NCBI RefSeq assembly: GCF_020010925.1
Contig: NZ_JAGJBZ010000003.1
Location: 868,001-932,000 of the forward strand
DNA: 64,000 nucleotides
Source of the DNA: Streptomyces griseiscabiei
Lineage (GTDB): Bacteria > Actinomycetota > Actinomycetes > Streptomycetales > Streptomycetaceae
Direction: 5' to 3'
Below the pieces are notes generated by a model that saw nothing but the letters and a program-made list of their open reading frames with translations, searched no databases and was not told the origin of the DNA. A program made the translations under genes and the position numbers. Positions 19,061 to 27,628 of the stretch are shown here, in pieces. Position 1 is the first letter of the stretch. Every line of letters begins with the position of its first letter.

Positions 19061-20653
19061 GTGATCGATATCAACGAGTCCGTGATGCAGGTCCTTCTGG
19101 CGTTGATCGTCGTCGGCCCGCTCATCGGCGCCGCCGCCGCTCTCCTGCCGGCCCCGCCCGGACTCAAGGGGAAGTCACCCGAGCAGGCCGTGCTCCGCCA
19201 CGGAATCGTGGTGACCGGAGCCGTCCTCATCGCCGCGATCGTCCTCGCGCTCGGCTTCGACCACGACCAGCCGTCGAAGATGCAGGCCAGCACGGACATC
19301 AGCTGGATCCCGGCGCTCGACGTACGCATCCACCTCGGCATCGACGGCATCTCCCTCCCCCTTCTGGTCCTGACCGCGCTGCTGGCCTTCCTCTGCGCGC
19401 TCTACTCCTACTTCAAGATGCCTTCGGGCCCGTCCCCGAAGGCCTTCGTCGCGCTCCTGCTCGTCCTGGAGTCCGGCACCCTCGCCACCTTCGCCGTCCT
19501 CGATCTGCTCCTCTTCTTCCTCGCGTTCGAGATGGTGCTCATCCCGATGTACTTCCTCATCGCCCGCTGGGGCGGTGAGCGACGCACACAGGCCGCCTGG
19601 AAGTTCATCCTCTACACCCTGCTCGGTTCCGTGGTCATGCTGCTGGGCCTGCTCCTGATCGGGATCAGGGCGGGCACATTCGACATGGTGGCACTCGCCA
19701 CTGACAATCACCCTGAACTGACCACATCCGTGCAGGTCATCGCCGCTTTGTCCATCGGGATCGGGCTCGCGGTGAAGACCCCGATGTGGCCGCTGCACAG
19801 CTGGCTGCCGGACGCCCACACCGCCGCCCCGACCGTCGGCTCGGTCCTGCTGGCCGGTGTCCTGCTGAAGATGGGCACCTACGGGTTCGTCCGCATCCTG
19901 CTGCCGATCACCCCGGACGGGTTCCGCACCTTCGCGCCGTACCTGGCCGCCTTCGCGGTCGTCGGCGTCATCTACGGCTCGCTCGCCTGCCTCGCCCTCG
20001 CCAGGCAGGGCGCGAAGGGCGACCTCAAGCGCCTCATCGCGTACTCCTCCGTCGGCCACATGGGCTTCGTCCTCCTCGGCATCGCCACGATGACGCCGAC
20101 CGGCGTCAACGGCGCCCTGTTCGCCAACATCGCCCACGGCCTCATCACCGGCCTGCTGTTCTTCCTGGTCGGCGCCCTGAAGGACCGCACCGGCACCACC
20201 GACCTGGACACCCTCGCGCGGGAGACCGGCGCCGCCCTCTACGGCCGGGCACCGCGCCTCGGCGGCCTGCTCGCCTTCGCCGCCGTCGCCTCGCTCGGGC
20301 TCCCCGGACTCGCCGGGTTCTGGGGCGAGATGCTGGCCCTGTTCGGCGCGTTCGAGCCAGCCGAGGGCCTCAGCCGCCCCGCCTTCCTCACCTTCATGAC
20401 GATCGCCGCGTTCGGCACCCTCCTCACCGCCGCGTACCTGCTGATCGTGGTCCGCCGCGTCTGTATGGGCGCCGCCCCGCAGGAACCGCCGAACCCGCAG
20501 GACGGGCCGCTCCTCGCGGACGTACAGCCGTACGAGTTCGCGGCCTGGACCCCGCTCGTCGCCCTCACCGTCCTCGCCGGCCTCTGGCCCGCGGCCCTCC
20601 TCGGACTGACCGACCCGGCCGTGCAGCAGCTCCTCGCAGGAGGCACCCGTTGA
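19061..20653 (+). CDS. nuoM: NADH-quinone oxidoreductase subunit M (antiporter-like)
   Basis: 530 aa. Family segments: LGIDGISLPLLVLTALLAFL, FLAFEMVLIPMYFLIARWGG, VKTPMWPLHSWLPDAHTAAP, QGAKGDLKRLIAYSSVGHMG and NIAHGLITGLLFFLVGALKD. It is a proton-pumping subunit of the membrane arm. It starts at GTG 19061 and its stop overlaps the nuoN TTG. Confidence 0.94.
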   Translation: MIDINESVMQVLLALIVVGPLIGAAAALLPAPPGLKGKSPEQAVLRHGIVVTGAVLIAAIVLALGFDHDQPSKMQASTDISWIPALDVRIHLGIDGISLPLLVLTALLAFLCALYSYFKMPSGPSPKAFVALLLVLESGTLATFAVLDLLLFFLAFEMVLIPMYFLIARWGGERRTQAAWKFILYTLLGSVVMLLGLLLIGIRAGTFDMVALATDNHPELTTSVQVIAALSIGIGLAVKTPMWPLHSWLPDAHTAAPTVGSVLLAGVLLKMGTYGFVRILLPITPDGFRTFAPYLAAFAVVGVIYGSLACLALARQGAKGDLKRLIAYSSVGHMGFVLLGIATMTPTGVNGALFANIAHGLITGLLFFLVGALKDRTGTTDLDTLARETGAALYGRAPRLGGLLAFAAVASLGLPGLAGFWGEMLALFGAFEPAEGLSRPAFLTFMTIAAFGTLLTAAYLLIVVRRVCMGAAPQEPPNPQDGPLLADVQPYEFAAWTPLVALTVLAGLWPAALLGLTDPAVQQLLAGGTR

Positions 20654-22224
20654 GCCCCTTGGCCCAGCCGCCGCTCCAGGCCGAGACCATGGCCGAGACC
20701 CTGGCCGGGTCCGTCGCGCAGTCGGTCGTCCAGTCCGTCGACTGGGTCGCCGTCGCGCCGCCCACGATCGCCGCGGTCGTCGGCCTCGCCGTCCTCGTCG
20801 CCGACCTGTTCACGGGCGACGCGAGGAAGGCCGTACTCGGCTGGACCTCCGTCGCGGGCCTCGCCGCCTCCCTGCTGGCCCTCCTGCCCCTCCTGGACGG
20901 CGACCGCGCCACCTTCTGCCTCACCGGCGCCCCCGAGGTCTGCAGCTACACCGCCGACCGCTTCACCCTCGTCGTGCAGTTCCTGGTCCTCGGCGGCGCC
21001 CTCCTCGCCGCCCTGCTGTCGATGACGGCCCTGACGGACGAGAAGAGGACCCTGCCCGCGGGGGAGTTCTGGTTCCTGCTGCTGTCCTCCGCGGCCGGTG
21101 CGGCCCTCCTGCCCGCCTCCCGCGACCTCGCGACCCTCGTCGTCGCCCTGGAGGTCGCCTCCCTGCCCGCCTTCGCCCTCGTCGGCATCCGGCAGGGCGA
21201 CCGGCGGTCCTCCGAGGCGGCCCTGAAGTTCTTCCTGTCGTCCGTCACCGCGACCGCCGTCAGCCTCCTCGGCATCAGCTTCGTCTACGCCACCACAGGC
21301 ACCCTCTACCTCACCGAGATCGCCGACCGCGTCCAGGACGTCGACGGCCAGCTGCACACCCTCACCCAGGCCGGCGTCGTCCTCACTCTCATCGGCTTCG
21401 CCTTCAAGACGGCCGCCGTCCCCTTCCACTTCTGGGTCCCCGACACCTACGTCGGCGCCCCCCTGCCCGTCGCCGCCTACCTCTCCGTCGTCGGCAAGGC
21501 GGTCGGCTTCTCCGGGCTGATCCTCATCACCGTCGTCGCCCTCCCGTCGTACGCCGACGTCTGGGGCCCCGCCCTCGCCGCCCTGGCCGCCCTCACCATG
21601 ACCGTCGGCAACCTCGGCGCCCTGCGACAGCGCCCCACGCGCGCGTACAGCGCGGTCCGGCTGCTCGCCTGGTCCTCCGTCGGCCAGGCCGGCTACCTCC
21701 TGGTGCCGATCGCGGCCGCCGCGTACGCCGACGACCCCGCCGACGCCGAGAAGGCCGTCGGCGCCACCGTCGCCTACGCCCTGATGTACGCGGCGGTCAA
21801 CCTGGGCGCCTTCGCCGTGGCCGCCCTGGTCGGCCGCACGAAGTGCCTGAACCGCCTCGGCGACTACCGCGGCCTGTACGCGTCGAACCCGCTGGCCGCC
21901 CTGCTCCTGGCCTTCTTCCTGCTCTGCCTCGCCGGACTGCCGCCGGGCGTCATCGGACTGTTCGCCAAGGTCACCGTCTTCTCGGCGGCCGTCGACGCGG
22001 GCCTCGGCTGGCTCGCCGTCGTGATGGCCGTCAACGTAGTGATCGCCCTCTTCTACTACCTCCAGTGGACGGCCCTGCTGTTCCGCGCGCCCGAGGGCGC
22101 GACCGAGCCGCACCGCGTCCCCGCGCCCCTCACCGCCGCGCTCGCCCTCACCGCGATCGCCGGCCTCGCCCTGTCCGGCGCCCCCCAGCTGATCCTGCGC
22201 TTCGCCGACACCGCCCTCTTCTAG
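20650..22224 (+). CDS. nuoN: NADH-quinone oxidoreductase subunit N (antiporter-like)
   Basis: 524 aa from TTG 20650, chosen because AGGAGG lies 7 bases upstream and TTGA overlaps the nuoM stop; an ATG at 20689 has no such signal. Typical parts: LEVASLPAFALVGI, FKTAAVPFHFWVPDTYVGAP, RAYSAVRLLAWSSVGQAGYL and LCLAGLPPGVIGLFAKVTVF. It is the last gene of the nuo operon; the following 160 bases show no obvious strong terminator. Confidence 0.93.
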   Translation: MSPLAQPPLQAETMAETLAGSVAQSVVQSVDWVAVAPPTIAAVVGLAVLVADLFTGDARKAVLGWTSVAGLAASLLALLPLLDGDRATFCLTGAPEVCSYTADRFTLVVQFLVLGGALLAALLSMTALTDEKRTLPAGEFWFLLLSSAAGAALLPASRDLATLVVALEVASLPAFALVGIRQGDRRSSEAALKFFLSSVTATAVSLLGISFVYATTGTLYLTEIADRVQDVDGQLHTLTQAGVVLTLIGFAFKTAAVPFHFWVPDTYVGAPLPVAAYLSVVGKAVGFSGLILITVVALPSYADVWGPALAALAALTMTVGNLGALRQRPTRAYSAVRLLAWSSVGQAGYLLVPIAAAAYADDPADAEKAVGATVAYALMYAAVNLGAFAVAALVGRTKCLNRLGDYRGLYASNPLAALLLAFFLLCLAGLPPGVIGLFAKVTVFSAAVDAGLGWLAVVMAVNVVIALFYYLQWTALLFRAPEGATEPHRVPAPLTAALALTAIAGLALSGAPQLILRFADTALF

Positions 22225-22386
22225 AACGCCCCGCTCACCCGCCCGGCCCTCCCGCCGGGCCGCGCGCACAAGGGAACTAGTGCCCCCCGCCTGGCGTTGA
22301 CCAGTACGGGAGGGTCCACTGAGAAGTGGAGTCAACAGCAACAGAAGGCAAAGGGTTCCCCCGCCGCACGACTTGGAGGGCGTACC

Positions 22387-23250
22387 GTGCACCGCCGGCA
22401 CAACGGGCTCAGGACCGCCGTACTCCTCGGGGGACTGTCCGCACTCATCATCGTCATAGGAAGCCTCTTCGGCCGTACGGGACTGATCATCGCGGTCCTC
22501 GTCGCCCTCGGCACGAACGCGTACGCGTACTGGAACAGCGACAAGCTGGCTCTACGCGCGATGCGCGCGCGCCCGGTGAGCGAGTTCGAGGCCCCGGCGC
22601 TCTACCGCATGGTCCGTGAGCTGTCGATGCAGGCCCGCCAGCCCATGCCCCGGCTGTACATCTCCCCGACGGACGCCCCGAACGCGTTCGCGACCGGCCG
22701 GAACCCGCGCAACGCGGCGGTGTGCTGCACCGACGGCATCCTCCGCCTGCTCGACGAGCGCGAGCTGCGCGGTGTCATCGGCCACGAGCTGAGCCATGTG
22801 TACAACCGCGACATCCTCATCTCGTCGGTGGCCGGCGCCCTCGCCTCCGTGATCATGTTCCTGGTGAACTTCGCCTGGCTGATCCCCATCGGCCGCTCGG
22901 ACGACGACGACGGCCCCGGCCTCCTCGGCATGCTGCTGATCATGATCCTGGGCCCGCTCGCCGCGAGCCTCATCCAGCTCGCGATCAGCCGCTCCCGGGA
23001 GTACGAGGCGGACGCCTCCGGCGCCCAGCTCACCGGCGATCCACTTGCGCTCGCCAGCGCCCTTCGCAAACTGGAAACAGGGACCAAACAGCTTCCGCTG
23101 CCCCCGGAGCCCCGGATCGAGACCGCGAGCCACATGATGATCGCGAACCCCTTCCGGCCGGGCCGGGGATTCTCCAAAATGTTCTCGACACATCCGCCGA
23201 TGGCAGAACGCATCGCCCGACTCGAGAAGATGGCAGGTCGCCCCCAGTGA
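22387..23250 (+). CDS. htpX: M48 membrane zinc metalloprotease HtpX
   Basis: 287 aa from GTG 22387, with GGAGGG six bases upstream; the Gln-rich extension upstream is not part of the family. Two N-terminal membrane helices, the zinc site HELSH (H133, E134, H137) with a Glu in [11 protein letters not shown], and two further helices between them are visible. HtpX degrades misfolded membrane proteins in the cytoplasmic membrane. It is translationally coupled (GTGA) to the next gene. Confidence 0.93.
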   Translation: MHRRHNGLRTAVLLGGLSALIIVIGSLFGRTGLIIAVLVALGTNAYAYWNSDKLALRAMRARPVSEFEAPALYRMVRELSMQARQPMPRLYISPTDAPNAFATGRNPRNAAVCCTDGILRLLDERELRGVIGHELSHVYNRDILISSVAGALASVIMFLVNFAWLIPIGRSDDDDGPGLLGMLLIMILGPLAASLIQLAISRSREYEADASGAQLTGDPLALASALRKLETGTKQLPLPPEPRIETASHMMIANPFRPGRGFSKMFSTHPPMAERIARLEKMAGRPQ

Positions 23251-23645
23251 AGACCATTCTGAACATCATCTGGCTGATCCTCAGCGGCTTCTGGCTCTTC
23301 GTCGGCTATCTGTTCGCAGGATTGCTCCTGTGCATCACGATCATCGGAATCCCCTTCGGCATCGCCGCGTTCCGGATCGGCATCTACGCCCTGTGGCCCT
23401 TCGGGTACAGCGCGGTCGAGCGCCGTGACGCGGGAGCGCCCTCCTGCCTCGGCAACGTCCTGTGGCTGCTCCTGGCGGGCTGGTGGCTGGCCCTGACCCA
23501 TATCACCACCGGTCTGATTCTCTGCCTGACGATCATCGGCATCCCGTTCGGCATCGCCAACTTCAAGCTCGTCCCGGTCTCGCTGATGCCCCTGGGCCGC
23601 GAGATCGTCCGCTCGGACCAGCCGTTCGGCCAGCAGCGCTGGTAG
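23247..23645 (+). CDS. YccF-type inner membrane protein
   Basis: 132 aa with two copies of a membrane hairpin unit, each ending in [10 protein letters not shown] (around residues 30-40 and 92-102), as in the YccF domain family. The function is unknown. GTG 23247 overlaps the htpX stop, which suggests co-expression with the protease. Confidence 0.88.
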   Translation: MKTILNIIWLILSGFWLFVGYLFAGLLLCITIIGIPFGIAAFRIGIYALWPFGYSAVERRDAGAPSCLGNVLWLLLAGWWLALTHITTGLILCLTIIGIPFGIANFKLVPVSLMPLGREIVRSDQPFGQQRW

Positions 23646-23679
23646 CGAGGCCCGCCGGGGAGGGCGGGCGGAGCCGCGT

Positions 23680-24936
23680 TCAGCCGCTCCGCCGCGCCCA
23701 CCACCGCCGTACGCCGTACGCCGCCGCCCCCACCGCCAGCACGGCGGCACCCGCGCCGACCGAGGACACGGGCAGCGCGAACGCCAGCACGGCACACCCG
23801 ACGAGCCCGACCGCCGGCACCACACGTGCGGCGGGCGCCGAACCGAGCGTCCAGGCGGACGCGTTGGCGACCGCGTAGTACGCGAGGACACCGAAGGACG
23901 AGAACCCGATCGCGCCCCGGACGTCGGCCGTGGCCGCCAGTACGGCGACCACGGCACCGACGGCGAGCTCCGCCCGGTGCGGCACCCGGAAGCGCGGGTG
24001 CACGGCGGCCAGCGCGCCCGGCAGATGCCGGTCCCGGGCCATCGCGAGGGTGGTCCGGGAGACGCCCAGGACGAGCGCCAGCAGCGACCCGAGCGCGGCC
24101 ACGGCCGCCCCCACCCGCACCACGGGCACCAGCCCCTCCGCCCCGGCCGCCCGTACCGCGTCGGCCAGCGGAGCCGAGGACCGCGCCAGCCCGTCGGAGC
24201 CCAGCACCGAGAGCACGGCGACCGCCACGGCCGCGTACACGACCAGCGCGATGCCCAGCGCGAGCGGGATCGCGCGCGGGATCGTGCGCGCCGGGTCCCG
24301 GACCTCCTCGCCGAGCGTCGCGATCCGCGCGTACCCGGCGAACGCGAAGAACAGCAGTCCGGCCGCCTGGAGCACCCCGCCCACGCCCCCCGACACCCCG
24401 ACGTCCAGCCGCCCGGCACCGGCCTCCCCGGACCCCAGGCAGACGACGACCACGGCGGCGAGCACCGCCAGCACCACCGCCACGATCGCCCGCGTCAGCC
24501 AGGCCGCCTTCCGCACACCGCCGTAGTTCACGGCGGTCAGCGCCACCACGGCCGCCACCGCCACGGCGTGCGCCTGCCCCGGCCACACATACGCGCCCAC
24601 GGTCAGCGCCATCGCCGCGCAGGAGGCCGTCTTGCCGACGACGAACGACCAGCCGGCCAGGTATCCCCAGAAGTCCCCGAGCCGCTCACGCCCATACACG
24701 TACGTGCCGCCCGACGCCGGATACACGGCCGCCAGCCGCGCCGACGACATCGCGTTGCAGTACGCGACCACGGCGGCGACCCCGAGCCCCGGCAGCAGTC
24801 CCGACCCGGCCGCGCGCGCCGCCGGTCCGGGCGCGGCGAAGATCCCCGCGCCCACCATCGCCCCGAGCCCGACGACCACCGCGTCCCCGACCCCGAGCGT
24901 CCGCCGCAGCCCAACACCCGATCCGGCCTGTGTCAT
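23680..24936 (-). CDS. APC-family amino acid permease
   Basis: 418 aa from ATG 24936. About twelve membrane segments and the APC signature in the first helix (GDAVVVGLGAMVGAGIFAAP) are present. Further family segments are YCNAMSSARLAAVYPASGGT, FFAFAGYARIATLGEEVRDP and AIPLALGIALVVYAAVA. It should be a secondary transporter of amino acids or polyamines in the cytoplasmic membrane. The ribosome-binding signal at this start is weak, and a GTG three codons upstream is possible. It is convergent with the YccF gene. Confidence 0.87.
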   Translation of the reverse strand: MTQAGSGVGLRRTLGVGDAVVVGLGAMVGAGIFAAPGPAARAAGSGLLPGLGVAAVVAYCNAMSSARLAAVYPASGGTYVYGRERLGDFWGYLAGWSFVVGKTASCAAMALTVGAYVWPGQAHAVAVAAVVALTAVNYGGVRKAAWLTRAIVAVVLAVLAAVVVVCLGSGEAGAGRLDVGVSGGVGGVLQAAGLLFFAFAGYARIATLGEEVRDPARTIPRAIPLALGIALVVYAAVAVAVLSVLGSDGLARSSAPLADAVRAAGAEGLVPVVRVGAAVAALGSLLALVLGVSRTTLAMARDRHLPGALAAVHPRFRVPHRAELAVGAVVAVLAATADVRGAIGFSSFGVLAYYAVANASAWTLGSAPAARVVPAVGLVGCAVLAFALPVSSVGAGAAVLAVGAAAYGVRRWWARRSG

Positions 24937-25103
24937 GCGCCGCACCCTACGGATCGCCGCAACCGCCGGACGTCGCCCGGACGTCCACCCGGACAACAGG
25001 GCGTGACGACAAGGCACGACGACAAGGCACGCCAGGACGTGGTGTGGGGGGAAACACAGCACGAGTACCGCACGGGTACGGCACGAAAGGGCAGGTGCAC
25101 GGC

Positions 25104-25370
25104 ATGAGCATCATCGGCTGGATCGTTCTGGGGCTGTTGGCCGGCGCCATCGCCAAGTTCCTGCTGCCGGGCCGGGACCCGGGCGGCCTCCTCGGCACCA
25201 CCCTCATCGGCGTCGCGGGCGCCTTCATCGGCGGCTGGATCTCCGCCCGCTGGCTGGACCACCCGATCTCCGAGAACTTCTACGACGGCGCCACCTGGGC
25301 CGCCGCGGTCGGCGGCTCCCTGGTCCTGCTGATCGCCTACCGCATCCTCTTCGGCCACTCCCGCCGCTGA
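25104..25370 (+). CDS. GlsB/YeaQ/YmgE-family small membrane protein
   Basis: 88 aa. A transglycosylase-associated (YeaQ) domain with three hydrophobic, Gly-rich helices: SIIGWIVLGLLAGAIAKFLL, GGLLGTTLIGVAGAFIGGWI and AAVGGSLVLLIAYRI. Family members are linked to envelope stress, but the molecular role is unknown. A clear terminator follows, then the left end of the integrated element. Confidence 0.9.
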   Translation: MSIIGWIVLGLLAGAIAKFLLPGRDPGGLLGTTLIGVAGAFIGGWISARWLDHPISENFYDGATWAAAVGGSLVLLIAYRILFGHSRR

Positions 25371-25379
25371 CCGCGAAAG

Positions 25380-25420
25380 GGGTGGGTCCCCCGGCCGGAA
25401 CCGAACCGGGGGACCCACCC
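25380..25420 (+). terminator. Terminator of the GlsB-type gene
   Basis: A perfect 15-bp inverted repeat (GGGTGGGTCCCCCGG and its complement) with an 11-base loop lies 10 bases after the stop. It stands between the chromosomal gene and the left attachment repeat, so read-through into the element should be low. Confidence 0.8.
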
Positions 25421-25431
25421 GTCGATCACCT

Positions 25432-25449
25432 GATCACCGGTAGTTGACG
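25432..25449. other. Left attachment repeat (attL core)
   Basis: The 18-base sequence GATCACCGGTAGTTGACG is repeated exactly at 39546-39563, 14.1 kb away, in the same orientation. The right copy is the end of the yajQ coding sequence. Together they mark the ends of an integrated element with its integrase next to the right copy. Confidence 0.85.
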
Positions 25450-25472
25450 TACCGTCCGCTTGATCCTCTGAC

Positions 25473-25508
25473 CTGCACGTGACCCCTGGAAGGGGGGTTG
25501 ACGTGCAG
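25473..25508. promoter_or_regulatory. Inverted repeat next to attL
   Basis: CTGCACGT at 25473-25480 and ACGTGCAG at 25501-25508, with additional CCCC/GGGG pairing inside, form a stem-loop 23 bases from the core. A second palindrome, AACTACTG-C-CAGTAGTT, lies at 25510-25526. These may be recombination protein sites or a transcription barrier at the element end. Confidence 0.45.
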
Positions 25509-25555
25509 AAACTACTGCCAGTAGTTGCCACCGTTGCGCAGCGTCTTTCGGGACC

Positions 25556-25584
25556 TTGTGCCCTGAGTGTGCCCTCGCGTGCCC
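25556..25584. repeat. Candidate arm-type sites (GTGCCC repeats), left end
   Basis: TTGTGCCCT at 25556, TGTGCCCT at 25568 and GTGCCC at 25579 are spaced 11 bp apart on average. Two similar copies (TGTGCCC at 39486, TTGTGCCCT at 39496) lie at the other end of the element, inside the integrase 3' end. Paired short direct repeats at both ends fit arm-type binding sites of a tyrosine integrase; this is inference. No gene is seen in 25450-25698. Confidence 0.45.
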
Positions 25585-25698
25585 GCAGTCCTCCGACTCC
25601 GCTCGTCTGCCTCGCGCAGACAGAGCGGCGCCGCCCGATGCTCGACACATCGAACGGCGCCTTGATCCAGACGCACCCCTGATCAAGGAGTCCAGACC

Positions 25699-26835
25699 AT
25701 GAGCACCACCGTACAGAGATTCCCTGCCTCGCTCGGCGAGGTCCTCGCCGACGCCGACGCGACCGCAACAACTCTCGATGCGACCCGCATCCGGGCAGGC
25801 ATCACCGTGGGCCAGGCGCTCGAGGCGGAGGAGCGGGAGGCCGTTCGCCGGTCCGTCGACGCGCAGTTCCCGATCGTGGCCGCCTTCCTCGCCGAGGAGT
25901 CCGCGAAGTGCCCGGAGTGGTGCCTGCGGTCCCTAGAGACGGAGCCCCACCCCGACCACGTGAGCGCCAGCGTCGCGGTGTCCGCGCCCGGCGAGGCCGC
26001 CCCGTATCTCGACGCCCGCCTTCTGCACCTGGCGGGTGAGGGCCAGCCGTTCATCGGCCTCGCCGGGGCCCGCCTGACCCCGCTGCAGGCCCGCGTCGAG
26101 GCGAAGAAGCTGCGCGCACTGGCCGGAAGCCTCGAGGGCCTGGCCGGATACCTCGACGCCACGGCGGTGGTGGAGCGTGCCTCGAGCCGTGTCCTCGGGC
26201 TCGAGGAGCCGGGCCACTACGCGTGGTGTGCGCCGGGGAAGTGCTTCGAGCGCAGTTGGAAGAGCGGCGAGACCTTGCTCGAGCACCAGAGTGCCGAGGT
26301 CGTACTTCGCTCTCCGCTGGGCACGAGCAGCGCGCCGGGCGCACTGATCAGCGCCTGCCTGTACGCGGACAGCGACTACGCCGTGCCGGGCCTGTCGTTC
26401 GACTCGGGAGCCGAGGGCGTAGCTCTGGCCCCGGAGCCGGTCGGCGAGGTCATCGCGGACTTCGAGGCGTTCCTCGAGGGCCTGCGCGCCCTGCACGGGC
26501 AGATGGGCCAGGAGGAACCGCCCGCCGGGCCGGGCGGTTCCTGCAGCGGCCTCGGCGGGACGTGCGTCACGGACCACACCGTGCCGCCGCGCCTGCCTGA
26601 AGACCTCCACTGCGACGGGCCGCGCGTGACGATGGCCGGCGACTTGGGCGAGGAGTTCCCCGACGTCTACCTGAGCCAGTGGGTTGGCGAGGCCCCGCGC
26701 GTCGTCGTCGACGGGAGCAGGCAGGACCTCGACCTTCACGGCCTGGACGAGATGCTGTCGAACCTCCACGCCTACGAGGTGCGCCTGCGCGCCATGCGCG
26801 AGCAGCTGGCGGCGCTGGAAGGTGGGGCCCGATGA
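25699..26835 (+). CDS. Element protein with three DUF6907-like modules
   Basis: 378 aa. Three similar modules follow one another. Each begins with a Cys-containing motif (KCPEWC at about 57, YAWCAPGKC at about 174, GTCVTDHT at about 290). A predicted beta-rich stretch and a helical end (ARLTPLQARVEAKKLRALAG, EVIADFEAFLEGLRALHGQM, LDEMLSNLHAYEVRLRAMRE) follow. This pattern resembles DUF6907 proteins of Streptomyces plasmids; I am moderately sure of the family. The function is unknown. It is the first gene of the left operon, with AAGGAG upstream of the ATG and ATGA coupling to the next gene. Confidence 0.6.
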   Translation: MSTTVQRFPASLGEVLADADATATTLDATRIRAGITVGQALEAEEREAVRRSVDAQFPIVAAFLAEESAKCPEWCLRSLETEPHPDHVSASVAVSAPGEAAPYLDARLLHLAGEGQPFIGLAGARLTPLQARVEAKKLRALAGSLEGLAGYLDATAVVERASSRVLGLEEPGHYAWCAPGKCFERSWKSGETLLEHQSAEVVLRSPLGTSSAPGALISACLYADSDYAVPGLSFDSGAEGVALAPEPVGEVIADFEAFLEGLRALHGQMGQEEPPAGPGGSCSGLGGTCVTDHTVPPRLPEDLHCDGPRVTMAGDLGEEFPDVYLSQWVGEAPRVVVDGSRQDLDLHGLDEMLSNLHAYEVRLRAMREQLAALEGGAR

Positions 26836-27209
26836 GCCGGCGCACGATCACCCTGACGACCGTCGACCACGGGGACGTCACGCTTCCTGAGCCGTCCTGG
26901 TGCGTCGGCCACGACGACCACCAGCCGGACAGCCACCGCTCCGACATCCTCCACCGGGGCCCGGAGGTCGAACTGCTCTTCCGGGGCGCCGAGGTCCTCA
27001 CCGCGTGCCTGGCGCACTCGCCCTACGCGACATCCACGGACCCCGGGTTGGGCGGCCGGACGGTCGGCGTCTCGGTGTACCCGCCGGGCCGGACGCTGGC
27101 CCCGGTCGGCCTGTACGAACTCGCCGCCGCGCTCGACAGCTACGCGGACCAGGTCCGCGGACTCGCCGAGCAGCTGACCGCGGTCCTCGCCGGAGGTGAG
27201 GACCAGTGA
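26832..27209 (+). CDS. Single-module DUF6907-like protein
   Basis: 125 aa. One copy of the module found three times in the preceding gene: EPSWCVGHDDHQPDSHRSD, a beta-rich middle, and the helix VGLYELAAALDSYADQVRGL. The Cys/His cluster could bind metal. The start ATG overlaps the previous stop (ATGA) and its own end overlaps the next GTG. The function is unknown; it probably arose with its neighbour by module duplication. Confidence 0.6.
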   Translation: MSRRTITLTTVDHGDVTLPEPSWCVGHDDHQPDSHRSDILHRGPEVELLFRGAEVLTACLAHSPYATSTDPGLGGRTVGVSVYPPGRTLAPVGLYELAAALDSYADQVRGLAEQLTAVLAGGEDQ

Positions 27210-27628
27210 GCGAGCAGACCACCAACCCGGGTAACGCCCACGACCTCCGCGCGCTCCTGGCGGTCGTCCTCGAGGCGCTCACCCTCCCGTACGGTGCCGA
27301 CGACTACGACCGGCGCATCCTCGAGCGGGCCGCGCTCACACGCACGGTCGTCGCGGCAGCGCTCGCCGAAGCGCCCGCAGACCTCGCCTGGAACGCGGAC
27401 TACCTGAGCGGCAAGCTCGCCGCCGAGCAGGCCGACGCGGAAGAGCGCGAGAAGAACCGGTGCGGTCGCTGCCGGAAGCCGTTCGACCAGGACGACACGG
27501 CGTTCGACGGCCGTGCCCGCCACGCCGACACCCCGCACTGCCGCGGGTGCGTCGACAACTGCCACGAGGGCAGCGCGGAACACGTCTGCGTGATCTGCGA
27601 CCCGAAGCGGTACGGGGGTAGCCGGTGA
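27206..27628 (+). CDS. Small protein with a C-terminal zinc-finger-like Cys cluster
   Basis: 140 aa. The N-terminal half is helical and acidic. The C-terminal half has CGRC, CRGC, NCHEG and CVIC pairs with intervening His (residues about 86-133), an arrangement suited to one or two structural zinc ions. No family recognised. GTGA overlaps link it to both neighbours. Confidence 0.55.
   Translation: MSEQTTNPGNAHDLRALLAVVLEALTLPYGADDYDRRILERAALTRTVVAAALAEAPADLAWNADYLSGKLAAEQADAEEREKNRCGRCRKPFDQDDTAFDGRARHADTPHCRGCVDNCHEGSAEHVCVICDPKRYGGSR

Noticed and set aside
22297..22386. Longer start for htpX
   Set aside because: The Gln/Lys-rich extension lacks a family match, while GTG 22387 has a good ribosome-binding site and gives the usual length.
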